Below are positions 15,742-23,159 of a DNA stretch of 64,000 nt, in pieces. The position numbers and the translations under genes are program-made. How positions within the stretch are numbered: position 1 is the first letter of the stretch; every line of letters begins with the position of its first letter. Location of the stretch: NCBI GenBank assembly GCA_021780315.1, contig JAJXYY010000042.1:248001-312000 (forward strand), read 5' to 3'. The DNA is from Acidobacteriota bacterium (lineage in GTDB: Bacteria > Acidobacteriota > Terriglobia > Terriglobales > Acidobacteriaceae). The notes beneath the pieces were generated by a model. It did not search any database and was not told the origin of the DNA. It saw only the letters and a list, made by a program, of their open reading frames with translations.

Positions 15742-16611
15742 ATGCCCCAGACCCCCACGCACAAAACCGCCATCCTCCTCCTCAACTGCCCCGACCGCAA
15801 AGGCATCGTCGCCGCCATCGCCAACTTCCTCCTCCAACTCGACGCCAACATCCTCCACGCCGACCAGCATCAGGATCGCGACCTCAGCCTCTTCTTCACC
15901 CGCATCGAGTTCACCCTCGACCCCACCCGCTGCTCCGAAGACCACTTCCGCGCCACCTTCGCGCCCCTCGCCCTCCAGTTCCACATGAACTGGCACCTCC
16001 ACTACACCGATACCCGCCCCAACGTCGCCATCTTCGTCTCCAGCTACCTCCACTGCCTCGCTGACCTCCTCCACCGCCACCAATCCGGGGAACTCCCCTG
16101 TAACCTCGCCCTCATCGTCGCCAACCACCCCGACGCCCAACCCCTCGCCGACTTCTACCGCATCCCCTTCCACCTCCTCCCCGTCACCGCCGACACCAAG
16201 CCCCAGATCGAAGCCCGCCAACTCGACCTCCTCCAACACCACGCCATCGACCTCGTCATCCTGGCCCGCTACATGCAGGTCCTCTCCCCCGACTTCGTCC
16301 GCGCCTACCCCCAGCGCATCATCAACGTCCACCACTCCTTCCTCCCCGCCTTCACCGGTGCCCGCCCTTACCATGCCGCCTTCGCCCGTGGCGTCAAACT
16401 CATCGGTGCCACCAGCCACTACGTCACCGCGGACCTCGACGAAGGACCCATCATCGAGCAGGACGTCACCCGCGTCTCCCAGAACGACCAACTCGCCGGA
16501 CTCATCCAGAAAGGCCGCGACCTCGAACGCCTCGTCCTCTCCCGCGCCGTCCGCTGGCACCTCAACCAGCGCATCCTCTCCTACGCCAACAAAACCGTAG
16601 TCTTCACCTAA
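15742..16611 (+). CDS. purU: Formyltetrahydrofolate deformylase
   Basis: A 289-residue enzyme that hydrolyses 10-formyl-THF to formate and THF, feeding PurT and balancing one-carbon pools. An N-terminal ACT domain (NCPDRKGIVAAIANFL at about 15-30) is followed by a formyltransferase-type catalytic domain. The latter includes ILARYMQVLSPDF, the INVHHSFLPAF block with the catalytic His region, ARPYHAAFARGVKLIGAT and the closing DEGPIIEQDV with the essential Asp. Length and order match PurU rather than PurN. The gene stands alone, divergent from the STAS gene, and is followed by the palindromic repeat block. Confidence 0.95.
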   Translation: MPQTPTHKTAILLLNCPDRKGIVAAIANFLLQLDANILHADQHQDRDLSLFFTRIEFTLDPTRCSEDHFRATFAPLALQFHMNWHLHYTDTRPNVAIFVSSYLHCLADLLHRHQSGELPCNLALIVANHPDAQPLADFYRIPFHLLPVTADTKPQIEARQLDLLQHHAIDLVILARYMQVLSPDFVRAYPQRIINVHHSFLPAFTGARPYHAAFARGVKLIGATSHYVTADLDEGPIIEQDVTRVSQNDQLAGLIQKGRDLERLVLSRAVRWHLNQRILSYANKTVVFT

Positions 16612-16667
16612 CCCACCACCCCCAAACCCACCACCAAAACCCCCACTCAAACCCCCACTCAAACACT

Positions 16668-16713
16668 GGGTGCCCCATGTCTCGCCCTTGAGACATGGGA
16701 ATGTAAAACGCCC
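16668..16713. repeat. Palindromic repeat, type 1 (copy A)
   Basis: The unit begins GGGTGCCCCATGTCTCGC and ends with GAGACATGGGAATGTAAAAC. CCCATGTCTC and GAGACATGGG form a perfect 10-bp stem with a six-base loop. The same unit recurs at 16746, 16937 and 19025. Such GGGTGCCCCAT hairpins are scattered between genes in Granulicella-like genomes. Confidence 0.85.
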
Positions 16714-16745
16714 AAACTGCCCATCTTACCCAACCACCAAATCCC

Positions 16746-17112
16746 GGGTGCCCCATGTCTCGCCTCTGAGACATGGGAATGTAAAACCCCCGAATCCCCC
16801 ATATCCCACCCCTAACTCATCGGACAATAAAAAACCCGGGTGCCCCATCTTCACCGCAGCCTCATCGCGGTTAAGGTGGGCATTCGCAAAGCGAACCGCA
16901 CTCCTTCCCCACCACCAAAATCCCCACCAAAACCCCGGGTGCCCCATGTCTCGCCCTTGAGACATGGGAATGTAAAACGCCCAAATCCCCAATCTCCCAC
17001 CCCTGACTCATCGGACAATAAAAAACCCGGGTGCCCCATCTTCACCGCAGCCTCATCGCGGTTAAGGTGGGCATTCGCAAAGCGAACCGCACTCCTTCCC
17101 CACCACCAAAAT
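16746..17112. repeat. 191-bp tandem duplication made of two palindromic repeat types
   Basis: Two almost identical blocks, 16746-16936 and 16937-17112, each hold one type-1 hairpin (GGGTGCCCCATGTCTCG) and one type-2 unit (at 16838 and 17029). The type-2 unit reads CCCATCTTCACCGC against GCGGTTAAGGTGGG, a stem matching at 12 of 14 positions, followed by CATTCGCAAAGCGAACCGC. A shared spacer CTCATCGGACAATAAAAAAC separates the two. The last copy ends ten bases before the start codon of the DNA methyltransferase. The 511-bp gap from purU to that gene holds only these repeats and Pro-codon-like CCACCA runs. Confidence 0.88.
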
Positions 17113-17122
17113 ACCCCCTCAG

Positions 17123-18802
17123 ATGCTACCCTCTCTATCAGTGCTTACCGACCCCAACAAGCTCTACTACGGCGATAACCTCCAGGTCCTCCGCGACTAC
17201 ATCCCCGACGCCTCCGTCGACCTCGTCTACCTCGACCCACCCTTCAACTCCCGCCAGGACTACAACGTCCTCTTCGCCGAAAAAGACGGTGCCCGCTCCG
17301 CCTCCCAGATCACCGCCTTCAAAGACACCTGGGAGTGGAACCTCGAATCCCAGGACGCCTTCGAGCAGATCGTCGAACGCGGCGGCCGCGTCGCCGACGC
17401 CATGCGCGCCTTCAAAACCCTCCTCGGCAACACCGACATGATGGCCTACCTCGCCATGATGGCCCCCCGCCTCGTCGAACTCCGCCGCGTCCTCAAAGAC
17501 ACAGGCTCCATCTACCTCCACTGCGACCCCACCGCCAGCCACTACCTCAAACTCTTGATGGACGGCGTATTCGGTCCGCAGTTTTTTCTTACCGAGATTA
17601 TCTGGAAAAGAAGTAGTGCTCACAACGATGCGAAGCAAGGGCGTCGCCAACACGGACGGATACATGACACAGTTCTCTTCTATTCGAAAAGCGACAAGTA
17701 CGTTTGGAACCTGCAGCATACGGAATATGACGAAAGCTATGTCCAGGATTTCTACAAACATGTGGAACCAGAAACGGGGCGTAGGTACCGCTTAGGAGAC
17801 CTGACAGGCCCTGGCGGAGCCGCCAAAGGAAATCCGAGTTACGAAGTCATGGGTGTTACCCGTTACTGGCGCTATAGCCGTGAAAAGATGAACGAGCTAA
17901 TAGCAGAAGGTAGAGTGATTCAGACTAAGGCAGGCGGGGTTCCAGCCTATAAACGCTATCTCGACGAAATGAAGGGCGTGACGCTGCAGGACATCTGGAC
18001 AGACATCCCTCCTATCGGCGCTCAAGCTCAGGAACGCCTCGGCTACCCTACGCAAAAGCCCGAAGCACTTCTCGAACGCATCCTGAAAGCCAGCTCCAAC
18101 GAAGGTGATGTCATCCTCGACCCCTTCTGCGGCTGCGGCACCACCGTACAGGTAGCCCAGCGCCTCAATCGCCGCTGGATCGGTATCGACATCACGCACC
18201 TCGCTATCGGCCTCATCAAGAACCGGCTGACGACCAGCTTCGGTGAGGAGATCAAATCGACCTACGTTGTCATCGGCGAACCCAAAGATCTTGCCGGAGC
18301 CAGGCAGTTGGCGAGCGAAAATAAATTTCAGTTTCAAGCGTGGGCACTGGGTCTTGTGGATGCCCGCGTCGAAGACAGCGACAGGCGTGGAGCGGACCGA
18401 GGCATCGACGGAAAACGAATCTTCTTCGACGACAACTCAGGAAACGCCAAGCAGGTTGTCCTGTCCGTAAAGGGCGGCGCGAGCGTGCAGGACTCCGAGC
18501 TTCGTGATCTTGTTGGCGTTCTCTCTTCCGAAAGAGCCGAGATGGGTGCCTTCATCTCCCTGGCCAAGCCGACCCGTCCGATGAAACTCCGCGCCGCCGA
18601 AGCAGGTTTTTACACCTCCTCCGACGGCTCCAGGTATCCGCGGCTGCAACTCTTCACCATCGAAGGGCTGCTCGACAAAACGGAGCGGCTCGAACTTCCG
18701 CGCCACGCACGCGAGGCCACGTTCAAAAGGGCGCCCCGAGTTCGACACCAACCAGCAAAGAGCCTCACTCTACAACTTGAAGGCTCTGAGGACATCGATT
18801 AG
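17123..18802 (+). CDS. Site-specific DNA methyltransferase fused to a Mrr-like nuclease-type domain
   Basis: A 559-residue protein. Catalytic motif IV DPPF is at 38-41 and the AdoMet motif DPFCGCGTT at 333-341, so motif IV precedes motif I as in beta-class N6-adenine or N4-cytosine methyltransferases. The variable region between (about 155-310) should read the target. After the methylase, residues ~395-480 look like a PD-(D/E)xK fold of Mrr type: [19 protein letters not shown] with Asp429, then QVVLSVKGG with Lys450. The usual Glu or Gln before x-Lys is Ser448 here, so cleavage may be lost or altered. Codon use is host-like until about 17570, then much less C-biased, then mixed. No separate restriction gene is adjacent. 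Repeats lie on both sides of it. Confidence 0.88.
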   Translation: MLPSLSVLTDPNKLYYGDNLQVLRDYIPDASVDLVYLDPPFNSRQDYNVLFAEKDGARSASQITAFKDTWEWNLESQDAFEQIVERGGRVADAMRAFKTLLGNTDMMAYLAMMAPRLVELRRVLKDTGSIYLHCDPTASHYLKLLMDGVFGPQFFLTEIIWKRSSAHNDAKQGRRQHGRIHDTVLFYSKSDKYVWNLQHTEYDESYVQDFYKHVEPETGRRYRLGDLTGPGGAAKGNPSYEVMGVTRYWRYSREKMNELIAEGRVIQTKAGGVPAYKRYLDEMKGVTLQDIWTDIPPIGAQAQERLGYPTQKPEALLERILKASSNEGDVILDPFCGCGTTVQVAQRLNRRWIGIDITHLAIGLIKNRLTTSFGEEIKSTYVVIGEPKDLAGARQLASENKFQFQAWALGLVDARVEDSDRRGADRGIDGKRIFFDDNSGNAKQVVLSVKGGASVQDSELRDLVGVLSSERAEMGAFISLAKPTRPMKLRAAEAGFYTSSDGSRYPRLQLFTIEGLLDKTERLELPRHAREATFKRAPRVRHQPAKSLTLQLEGSEDID

Positions 18803-18805
18803 GTT

Positions 18806-19009
18806 GTGGCCAGAATCAAGCTCACCCGCGAACTCGCCGTAGCAGCCGGATGGGACGCCGCCAACCGCTCCATGCGAACCGCCGGACGTAAGGCATGGAA
18901 TCAGGAAGACGCCGACATCGCCCGGAAAGAGTTGGACCGTCTTTGGCCGCTCTGTCCTCATGGCTGCGAACCACAAGACTGCATCCACTGTTACCGGCCC
19001 ACACCATAG
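18806..19009 (+). CDS. Small Cys-rich protein of unknown function downstream of the methyltransferase
   Basis: A 67-residue ORF beginning with GTG three bases after the methyltransferase stop, which suggests co-transcription. It is basic at the N-terminus (ARIKLTRELAVAAGWDAA) and ends with CPHGCEPQDCIHCYRP, four Cys in a pattern that could bind zinc. I do not recognise a family. It may be an accessory protein of the methyltransferase or an unrelated passenger between the repeats. Its codon use resembles the 3' half of the methyltransferase. Confidence 0.6.
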   Translation: MARIKLTRELAVAAGWDAANRSMRTAGRKAWNQEDADIARKELDRLWPLCPHGCEPQDCIHCYRPTP

Positions 19010-19024
19010 GCCTCAATCACTCCT

Positions 19025-19070
19025 GGGTGCCCCATGTCTCGCGTCTGAGACATGGGAATGTAAAACGCCC
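19025..19070. repeat. Palindromic repeat, type 1 (isolated copy F)
   Basis: GGGTGCCCCATGTCTCGCG then TCTGAGACATGGGAATG, the same hairpin as at 16668, 16746 and 16937, with CCCATGTCTC pairing to GAGACATGGG. It closes the methyltransferase segment on the right, so the segment lies between like repeats in direct orientation. Confidence 0.85.
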
Positions 19071-19225
19071 GAATCCCCCATCTCTCGCTGCTCAAACAGG
19101 AGAGTCTAAAATCACACGCACCCCATCGTCACCTCACCCCCAACCGCCCCATTTCCTTCACCACATCCACCCATAAATTGTTTTTCTTCCAAACCCAGCC
19201 CCTTTCCGCTAGCATTAACACTGAA

Positions 19226-20521
19226 ATGTCACAATCGACCGATACACTTACCTCCGAGCAAACTGAGACCAAAGTCTTCCCTTCGTCCTCCGGCAGCATG
19301 TTCCGTGAGTACTTCGCCGAACCCCGCCAGTGGAACTTCAAGAAGAACGACCTCCTCGACGCTCGCGCCCGCCGCATCTTCGAGACCACCGCCCTCGGCG
19401 TCGCCGCCGATGCCTACCCCTTCCACATGCCCCTCGAAGCCAAGGCAGGCCCCTGTGTCCAGGCCGACGGTCACCAGATGCTCATGATGTCGTCCTACGA
19501 CTACCTCGGGCTCATCGGTCACCCCCGCATCGACGCCGCCGCCAAGGCCGCCATCACCCGCTACGGCACCAGCACCAGCGGCGCACGCCTCCTCACCGGC
19601 ACCCTCGACATCCATAGCCAGGTCGAGCGCGACCTCGCCGCCTTCAAAGGCACCGAAGCCGCCATCACCTTCTCCTCCGGATACATGGCCAACCTCGGCC
19701 TCATCACCGGACTCTTCGGCCCCGCCGACCGCATCATCATCGACGCCCTCTGCCACCGCAGCCTCCTCGACGCCTGCAAAATGGCCGGCGTACAGGTCCA
19801 GCGCTTCCGCCACAACGACCCCGAAAGCCTCCGCGAAGAGATCAAAAAAGGCCCCCCAGCCAACCGCACCGTCATCATCTCCGACGGCGTCTTCTCCATG
19901 GACGGAGACATCTGCTGCCTCCCCGATCTCATCGCCATCAAAAAAGAGTTCGGCTGCTTCCTCTTCATCGACGAGGCCCACGCCTCCGGCGTCATCGGAG
20001 CCACCGGCCGCGGCACCGATGAGCACTTCGGTATCGACACCAGCGAAGTCGACATCTGGTCCGGCTCCCTCGCCAAGTCCATCCCCTCCGTCGGTGGCTT
20101 CGTCGCCGTCTCCCAGGAGGTCGCCATCTTCCTCCAGCACGCCTCCAGCCCCTACATCTTCTCCGCCGCCATGGCCGCCTCCGCCGTCGCTGCCATCTCC
20201 GAAGGCCTCGCCATCCTCAAAGAAGAACCCCAGCGCGTCGCCCGCCTCAAAGCCAACGGAGACTACCTCCGCAACGGCCTCAAGGCCATGGGCTACGACA
20301 CCGGCCTCTCCGAGACCGCCATCATCCCCGTAGTCCTCCACGACGAGATCACCACCGCCCTCTTCGCCCGCAAACTCCGCAACCATGGCATCATCGCCGC
20401 ACCCGTCATGTTCCCCGCAGTAGCCCAGGGCGTCGCCCGACTCCGCCTCTGCGTCACCGCGGCCCACACCCAGGAGCAGCTCGACTTCGTCCTCGAAGCC
20501 TTCCGACAGCTCTCCAAATAA
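19226..20521 (+). CDS. Serine palmitoyltransferase-like PLP enzyme (alpha-oxoamine synthase family)
   Basis: A 431-residue enzyme of the KBL/SPT/AONS family, which condenses an amino acid with an acyl thioester and loses CO2. SPT-like features are the extended N-terminus, SSYDYLGLIGHPRI, YGTSTSGARLLTGTLDIHSQ, the FIDEAHASGVIG motif with the PLP Asp, and SGSLAKSIPSVGG with the Schiff-base Lys. It differs clearly from the glycine C-acetyltransferase at 45181. ATG at 19226 is chosen; a TTG at 19178 would add 16 residues without a ribosome site. A CerR-like reductase gene follows after two bases. Together they fit 3-oxosphinganine formation and reduction. BioF is the main alternative, but no other biotin gene is present. 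Confidence 0.8.
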   Translation: MSQSTDTLTSEQTETKVFPSSSGSMFREYFAEPRQWNFKKNDLLDARARRIFETTALGVAADAYPFHMPLEAKAGPCVQADGHQMLMMSSYDYLGLIGHPRIDAAAKAAITRYGTSTSGARLLTGTLDIHSQVERDLAAFKGTEAAITFSSGYMANLGLITGLFGPADRIIIDALCHRSLLDACKMAGVQVQRFRHNDPESLREEIKKGPPANRTVIISDGVFSMDGDICCLPDLIAIKKEFGCFLFIDEAHASGVIGATGRGTDEHFGIDTSEVDIWSGSLAKSIPSVGGFVAVSQEVAIFLQHASSPYIFSAAMAASAVAAISEGLAILKEEPQRVARLKANGDYLRNGLKAMGYDTGLSETAIIPVVLHDEITTALFARKLRNHGIIAAPVMFPAVAQGVARLRLCVTAAHTQEQLDFVLEAFRQLSK

Positions 20522-20523
20522 CC

Positions 20524-21507
20524 GTGACCGCTCTCATCACCGGAGCCAGCGGCTTCCTCGGAGGCCGCCTCGCTCAAATGCTCATCGAACGCGGCGAGGA
20601 TGTAACCATCCTCGCCCGTCCCACCTCCGACCTCCGCCACCTCAGCGGCTTGCCCCTCCGTGTCGTCCAGGGAGACCTCACCGACCCCGCCAGCCTCCAC
20701 CAGGCCGTCCAGGGTGCCACCCGCATCTTTCACTGCGCCGCCTGCTCCACCGACTGGGCTCCCTACGACACCTACTACCAGGCCAACGTCGTCGGAACTA
20801 AGAATCTCCTCGCAGCCGCACAAAACTCCACAAGCTGTCCACGATTTGTCCACGTCAGCACCACCGATATTTACGGCTATCCGCTGGTCCCGGGCGACGA
20901 GTCCAACCCCTCCGTCGACGCCGGATTACCCTACAATCAAACCAAAATCATGGGCGAAAACGCCGTCTGGCACGCCCACCACACCACCAAACTCCCCATC
21001 ACCATCCTCCGACCAGCCACCATCTACGGCCCCCGAGGAAAAGACTTCACCGTAGAGGTAGCCACCCTCCTCCGCCAACGCCTCATGGCCACCATCGACG
21101 GCGGTAAGTGCAATGGTGGCTTCACTTACGTCGACAACGTCGCCGCCGCCATGATCCTCGCCTCCACCAGCCCCGCCGCCATCGGCGAGGCCTACAACCT
21201 CAGCGACGGAACACAAGCCTCATGGAATGAATATCTTACCCTGTTCGCCGCAGCCCTCGGCACCCCCCGGCCATGGATCAACCTCAGCTTCCAGCAGGCC
21301 ATGACCCTCGCCGACATACTGGAATTCCCCCATAAAGTATTGAATCTAAAGGCTCGACCACTCCTCACTCGCCACGCCGTCTACCTGCTGGCCCGCGATC
21401 AGGAGTTCCCCATCACCAAGATCCAAACCGACCTCGGCTTCACCCCTCAGGTCTCCCTCGACGAAGGCATCGCCCGCTCCGTCGCCTGGCTCGCATCCCG
21501 CAAGTAG
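20524..21507 (+). CDS. NAD-dependent epimerase/3beta-HSD-like reductase, CerR-type 3-oxosphinganine reductase candidate
   Basis: A 327-residue extended short-chain dehydrogenase. The Rossmann motif GASGFLGGR is at residues 7-15, VSTTDIYGYP and the catalytic YNQTK (Tyr-x3-Lys) follow, and ILRPATIYGPRG closes the substrate pocket. The C-terminal part, with VDNVAAAMILA and NLSDGTQASWNEY, is as in 3beta-HSD and CerR-type enzymes. In Caulobacter a reductase of this family, CerR, acts directly after serine palmitoyltransferase in ceramide synthesis. Here the gene starts two bases after the SPT-like stop (GTG start). That spacing argues for one operon and for the same pathway; other sterol- or sugar-type substrates remain possible. 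Confidence 0.78.
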   Translation: MTALITGASGFLGGRLAQMLIERGEDVTILARPTSDLRHLSGLPLRVVQGDLTDPASLHQAVQGATRIFHCAACSTDWAPYDTYYQANVVGTKNLLAAAQNSTSCPRFVHVSTTDIYGYPLVPGDESNPSVDAGLPYNQTKIMGENAVWHAHHTTKLPITILRPATIYGPRGKDFTVEVATLLRQRLMATIDGGKCNGGFTYVDNVAAAMILASTSPAAIGEAYNLSDGTQASWNEYLTLFAAALGTPRPWINLSFQQAMTLADILEFPHKVLNLKARPLLTRHAVYLLARDQEFPITKIQTDLGFTPQVSLDEGIARSVAWLASRK

Positions 21508-21516
21508 CTCTAAAAG

Positions 21517-22728
21517 CTAGACATACGCCTTGAACGCCAGCACCGCATTCAACCCGCCAAACGCAAATGAGTTCGACAGACAAGCCTCCACCGCCTGCTT
21601 CCGCGCCACATTCGGAATCACATCCAAATCGCAAGCCGGATCAGCCGCAGTAAAGTTCACCGTAGGCGGCAAAACCCCACTCCGTAAAGCAAAAACCGAA
21701 GCCACCGCCTCCAAAGCACCCGCCGCACCCAGCGCATGGCCATGCATGGACTTGGTCGAACTCACCGCCAATTTATCGGCATAATCGCCAAAAACCGCCC
21801 GAATCGCCGCAGTTTCTGTCTTGTCGTTCGCCTCCGTCGCCGTTCCATGCGCGTTGATATACCCAATCTGCTCCACCGCCAGCCCCGCATCTCGCAACGC
21901 ACCTCGCATCGCCCGCGCCGCTCCCTCCGGCGATGGCTGCGTTATATGCACCGCATCGGACGACATCCCAAAACCCACAATCTCCGCCAAAGGACGGGCT
22001 CCCCGCGCCAACGCCGAGTCCAGCGGCTCTAGCACCAGCATCGCCCCCCCCTCCCCCAGCACCAATCCCGTCCGGTCCGCAGAAAACGGGCGGCACGTAT
22101 CCTTGGAGATCACCCGCATCGCCTCCCAAGCCTTCAAACCACCCAGAAACAAAGGGGCTTCACTACCACCCGCAATCGCCAGAGGAACCACACCCGACCG
22201 CACCATCCAGAACGCCTGCCCAATGGCATGCGCCGACGACGAGCAAGCCGTAGAAACGGTGTACGCAGGCCCCTGAATTCCATAACGCATTGAGATGTGG
22301 CTCGCGCCGGCATTGCTCATGCTCAAAGGGATCGTAAACGGATGCACTCGCGTCCGGTTGTTATGAAATAGCTCCCAATAACCAGCTTCTTCCGCTCCCC
22401 GGCCCCCCATGCAGCAACCCGTCACAATTGCGGACTGCTCCTTCAAGTCCGTGGTCCACTCGACTCCGGCCTGCACTACAGCTTCGTTCGCAGCCGTAAG
22501 CGCAAACTGAGCGAATCGATCCATAAACGCCAGATCTTTCGCGAGAAACTGCTCTTCTGGCTTGTAGCCTTGCACCTCGGCTGCCATGTTGAACTTCAAC
22601 TGTGCTGTATCGATCGCCGCAATCGGCCGGATCCCGCAGTGGCCTGACTCCAGGGCACGAGCAAATTCCAGCCGATCCAGACCAAGGGCACTCACCACAC
22701 CCACTCCCGTGATGACGACCCGTGTCAC
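21517..22728 (-). CDS. Beta-ketoacyl-ACP synthase II-type condensing enzyme
   Basis: A 403-residue KAS I/II family enzyme with the Cys-His-His triad: Cys in STACSSSAH, His in NAHGTATEANDKTE and His in STKSMHGHALGAAGALE. The N-terminus VVITGVGVVSALG and C-terminus SNSFAFGGLNAVLAFK match FabF. It is expected to extend acyl chains on an acyl carrier protein. The ACP gene sits directly upstream with a one-base gap, so the pair forms one unit. Its convergence with the SPT/CerR-like pair suggests a specialised acyl donor, not bulk fatty acid synthesis, because other fab genes are absent. ATG at 22728 agrees with family length. Confidence 0.92.
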   Translation of the reverse strand: MTRVVITGVGVVSALGLDRLEFARALESGHCGIRPIAAIDTAQLKFNMAAEVQGYKPEEQFLAKDLAFMDRFAQFALTAANEAVVQAGVEWTTDLKEQSAIVTGCCMGGRGAEEAGYWELFHNNRTRVHPFTIPLSMSNAGASHISMRYGIQGPAYTVSTACSSSAHAIGQAFWMVRSGVVPLAIAGGSEAPLFLGGLKAWEAMRVISKDTCRPFSADRTGLVLGEGGAMLVLEPLDSALARGARPLAEIVGFGMSSDAVHITQPSPEGAARAMRGALRDAGLAVEQIGYINAHGTATEANDKTETAAIRAVFGDYADKLAVSSTKSMHGHALGAAGALEAVASVFALRSGVLPPTVNFTAADPACDLDVIPNVARKQAVEACLSNSFAFGGLNAVLAFKAYV

Positions 22729-22729
22729 G

Positions 22730-22993
22730 TTAGCTTTCCGGTGACGCTGACTTCTTCGCGTCCACCAGTTGCGTGATCCCTGCCACCATCTGGTCCAGAC
22801 TCGTCACCTGCTTCGCCTCTTCGTCGTTGATCTCGATATCGAACTCACCTTCCAGATCGAACAGAATGTTCAACCTGTCGAGCGAGTCGATGCCCAGTTC
22901 TTCAAACGTGCTGTCGGGACGAATCGACTCAACTGGAATGCGTCGGCTGGTAGCAATGACGCGCAATACTCGATCTTGAATACTCTCAGACAT
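22730..22993 (-). CDS. Acyl carrier protein
   Basis: An 87-residue acidic carrier protein with the phosphopantetheine site in EELGIDSLDRLNILFDLE, where the Ser of DSL takes the prosthetic group. Helix 1 is SIQDRVLRVIATS and helix 3 covers DEEAKQVTSLDQMV. ATG at 22993 gives a normal ACP length; longer reading frames add 33 residues of non-conserved sequence. It is translated just before the ketosynthase. It is somewhat diverged from fatty-acid AcpP, as expected for a dedicated carrier. Confidence 0.9.
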   Translation of the reverse strand: MSESIQDRVLRVIATSRRIPVESIRPDSTFEELGIDSLDRLNILFDLEGEFDIEINDEEAKQVTSLDQMVAGITQLVDAKKSASPES

Positions 22994-23159
22994 AAAACTT
23001 ACGCCATCCTGCCCCCCCGAACGCGAAGGCGAAGATTTGGACGTCGCTCCTTGGTGGATGTTGTGACTTGTCGCTATCTTACCTCGACTCACGTTGGAAC
23101 GGTGAGTCCGGACTGCCGGAGATGTTGAAGGTACCTCCAGCAGTCCTGTCCCTTGCGGC

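Noticed and set aside
16668..17112. CRISPR-like array
   Set aside because: The repeats are palindromic intergenic elements of two types with shared, not unique, spacers, arranged as a 191-bp tandem duplication. No cas gene is near.
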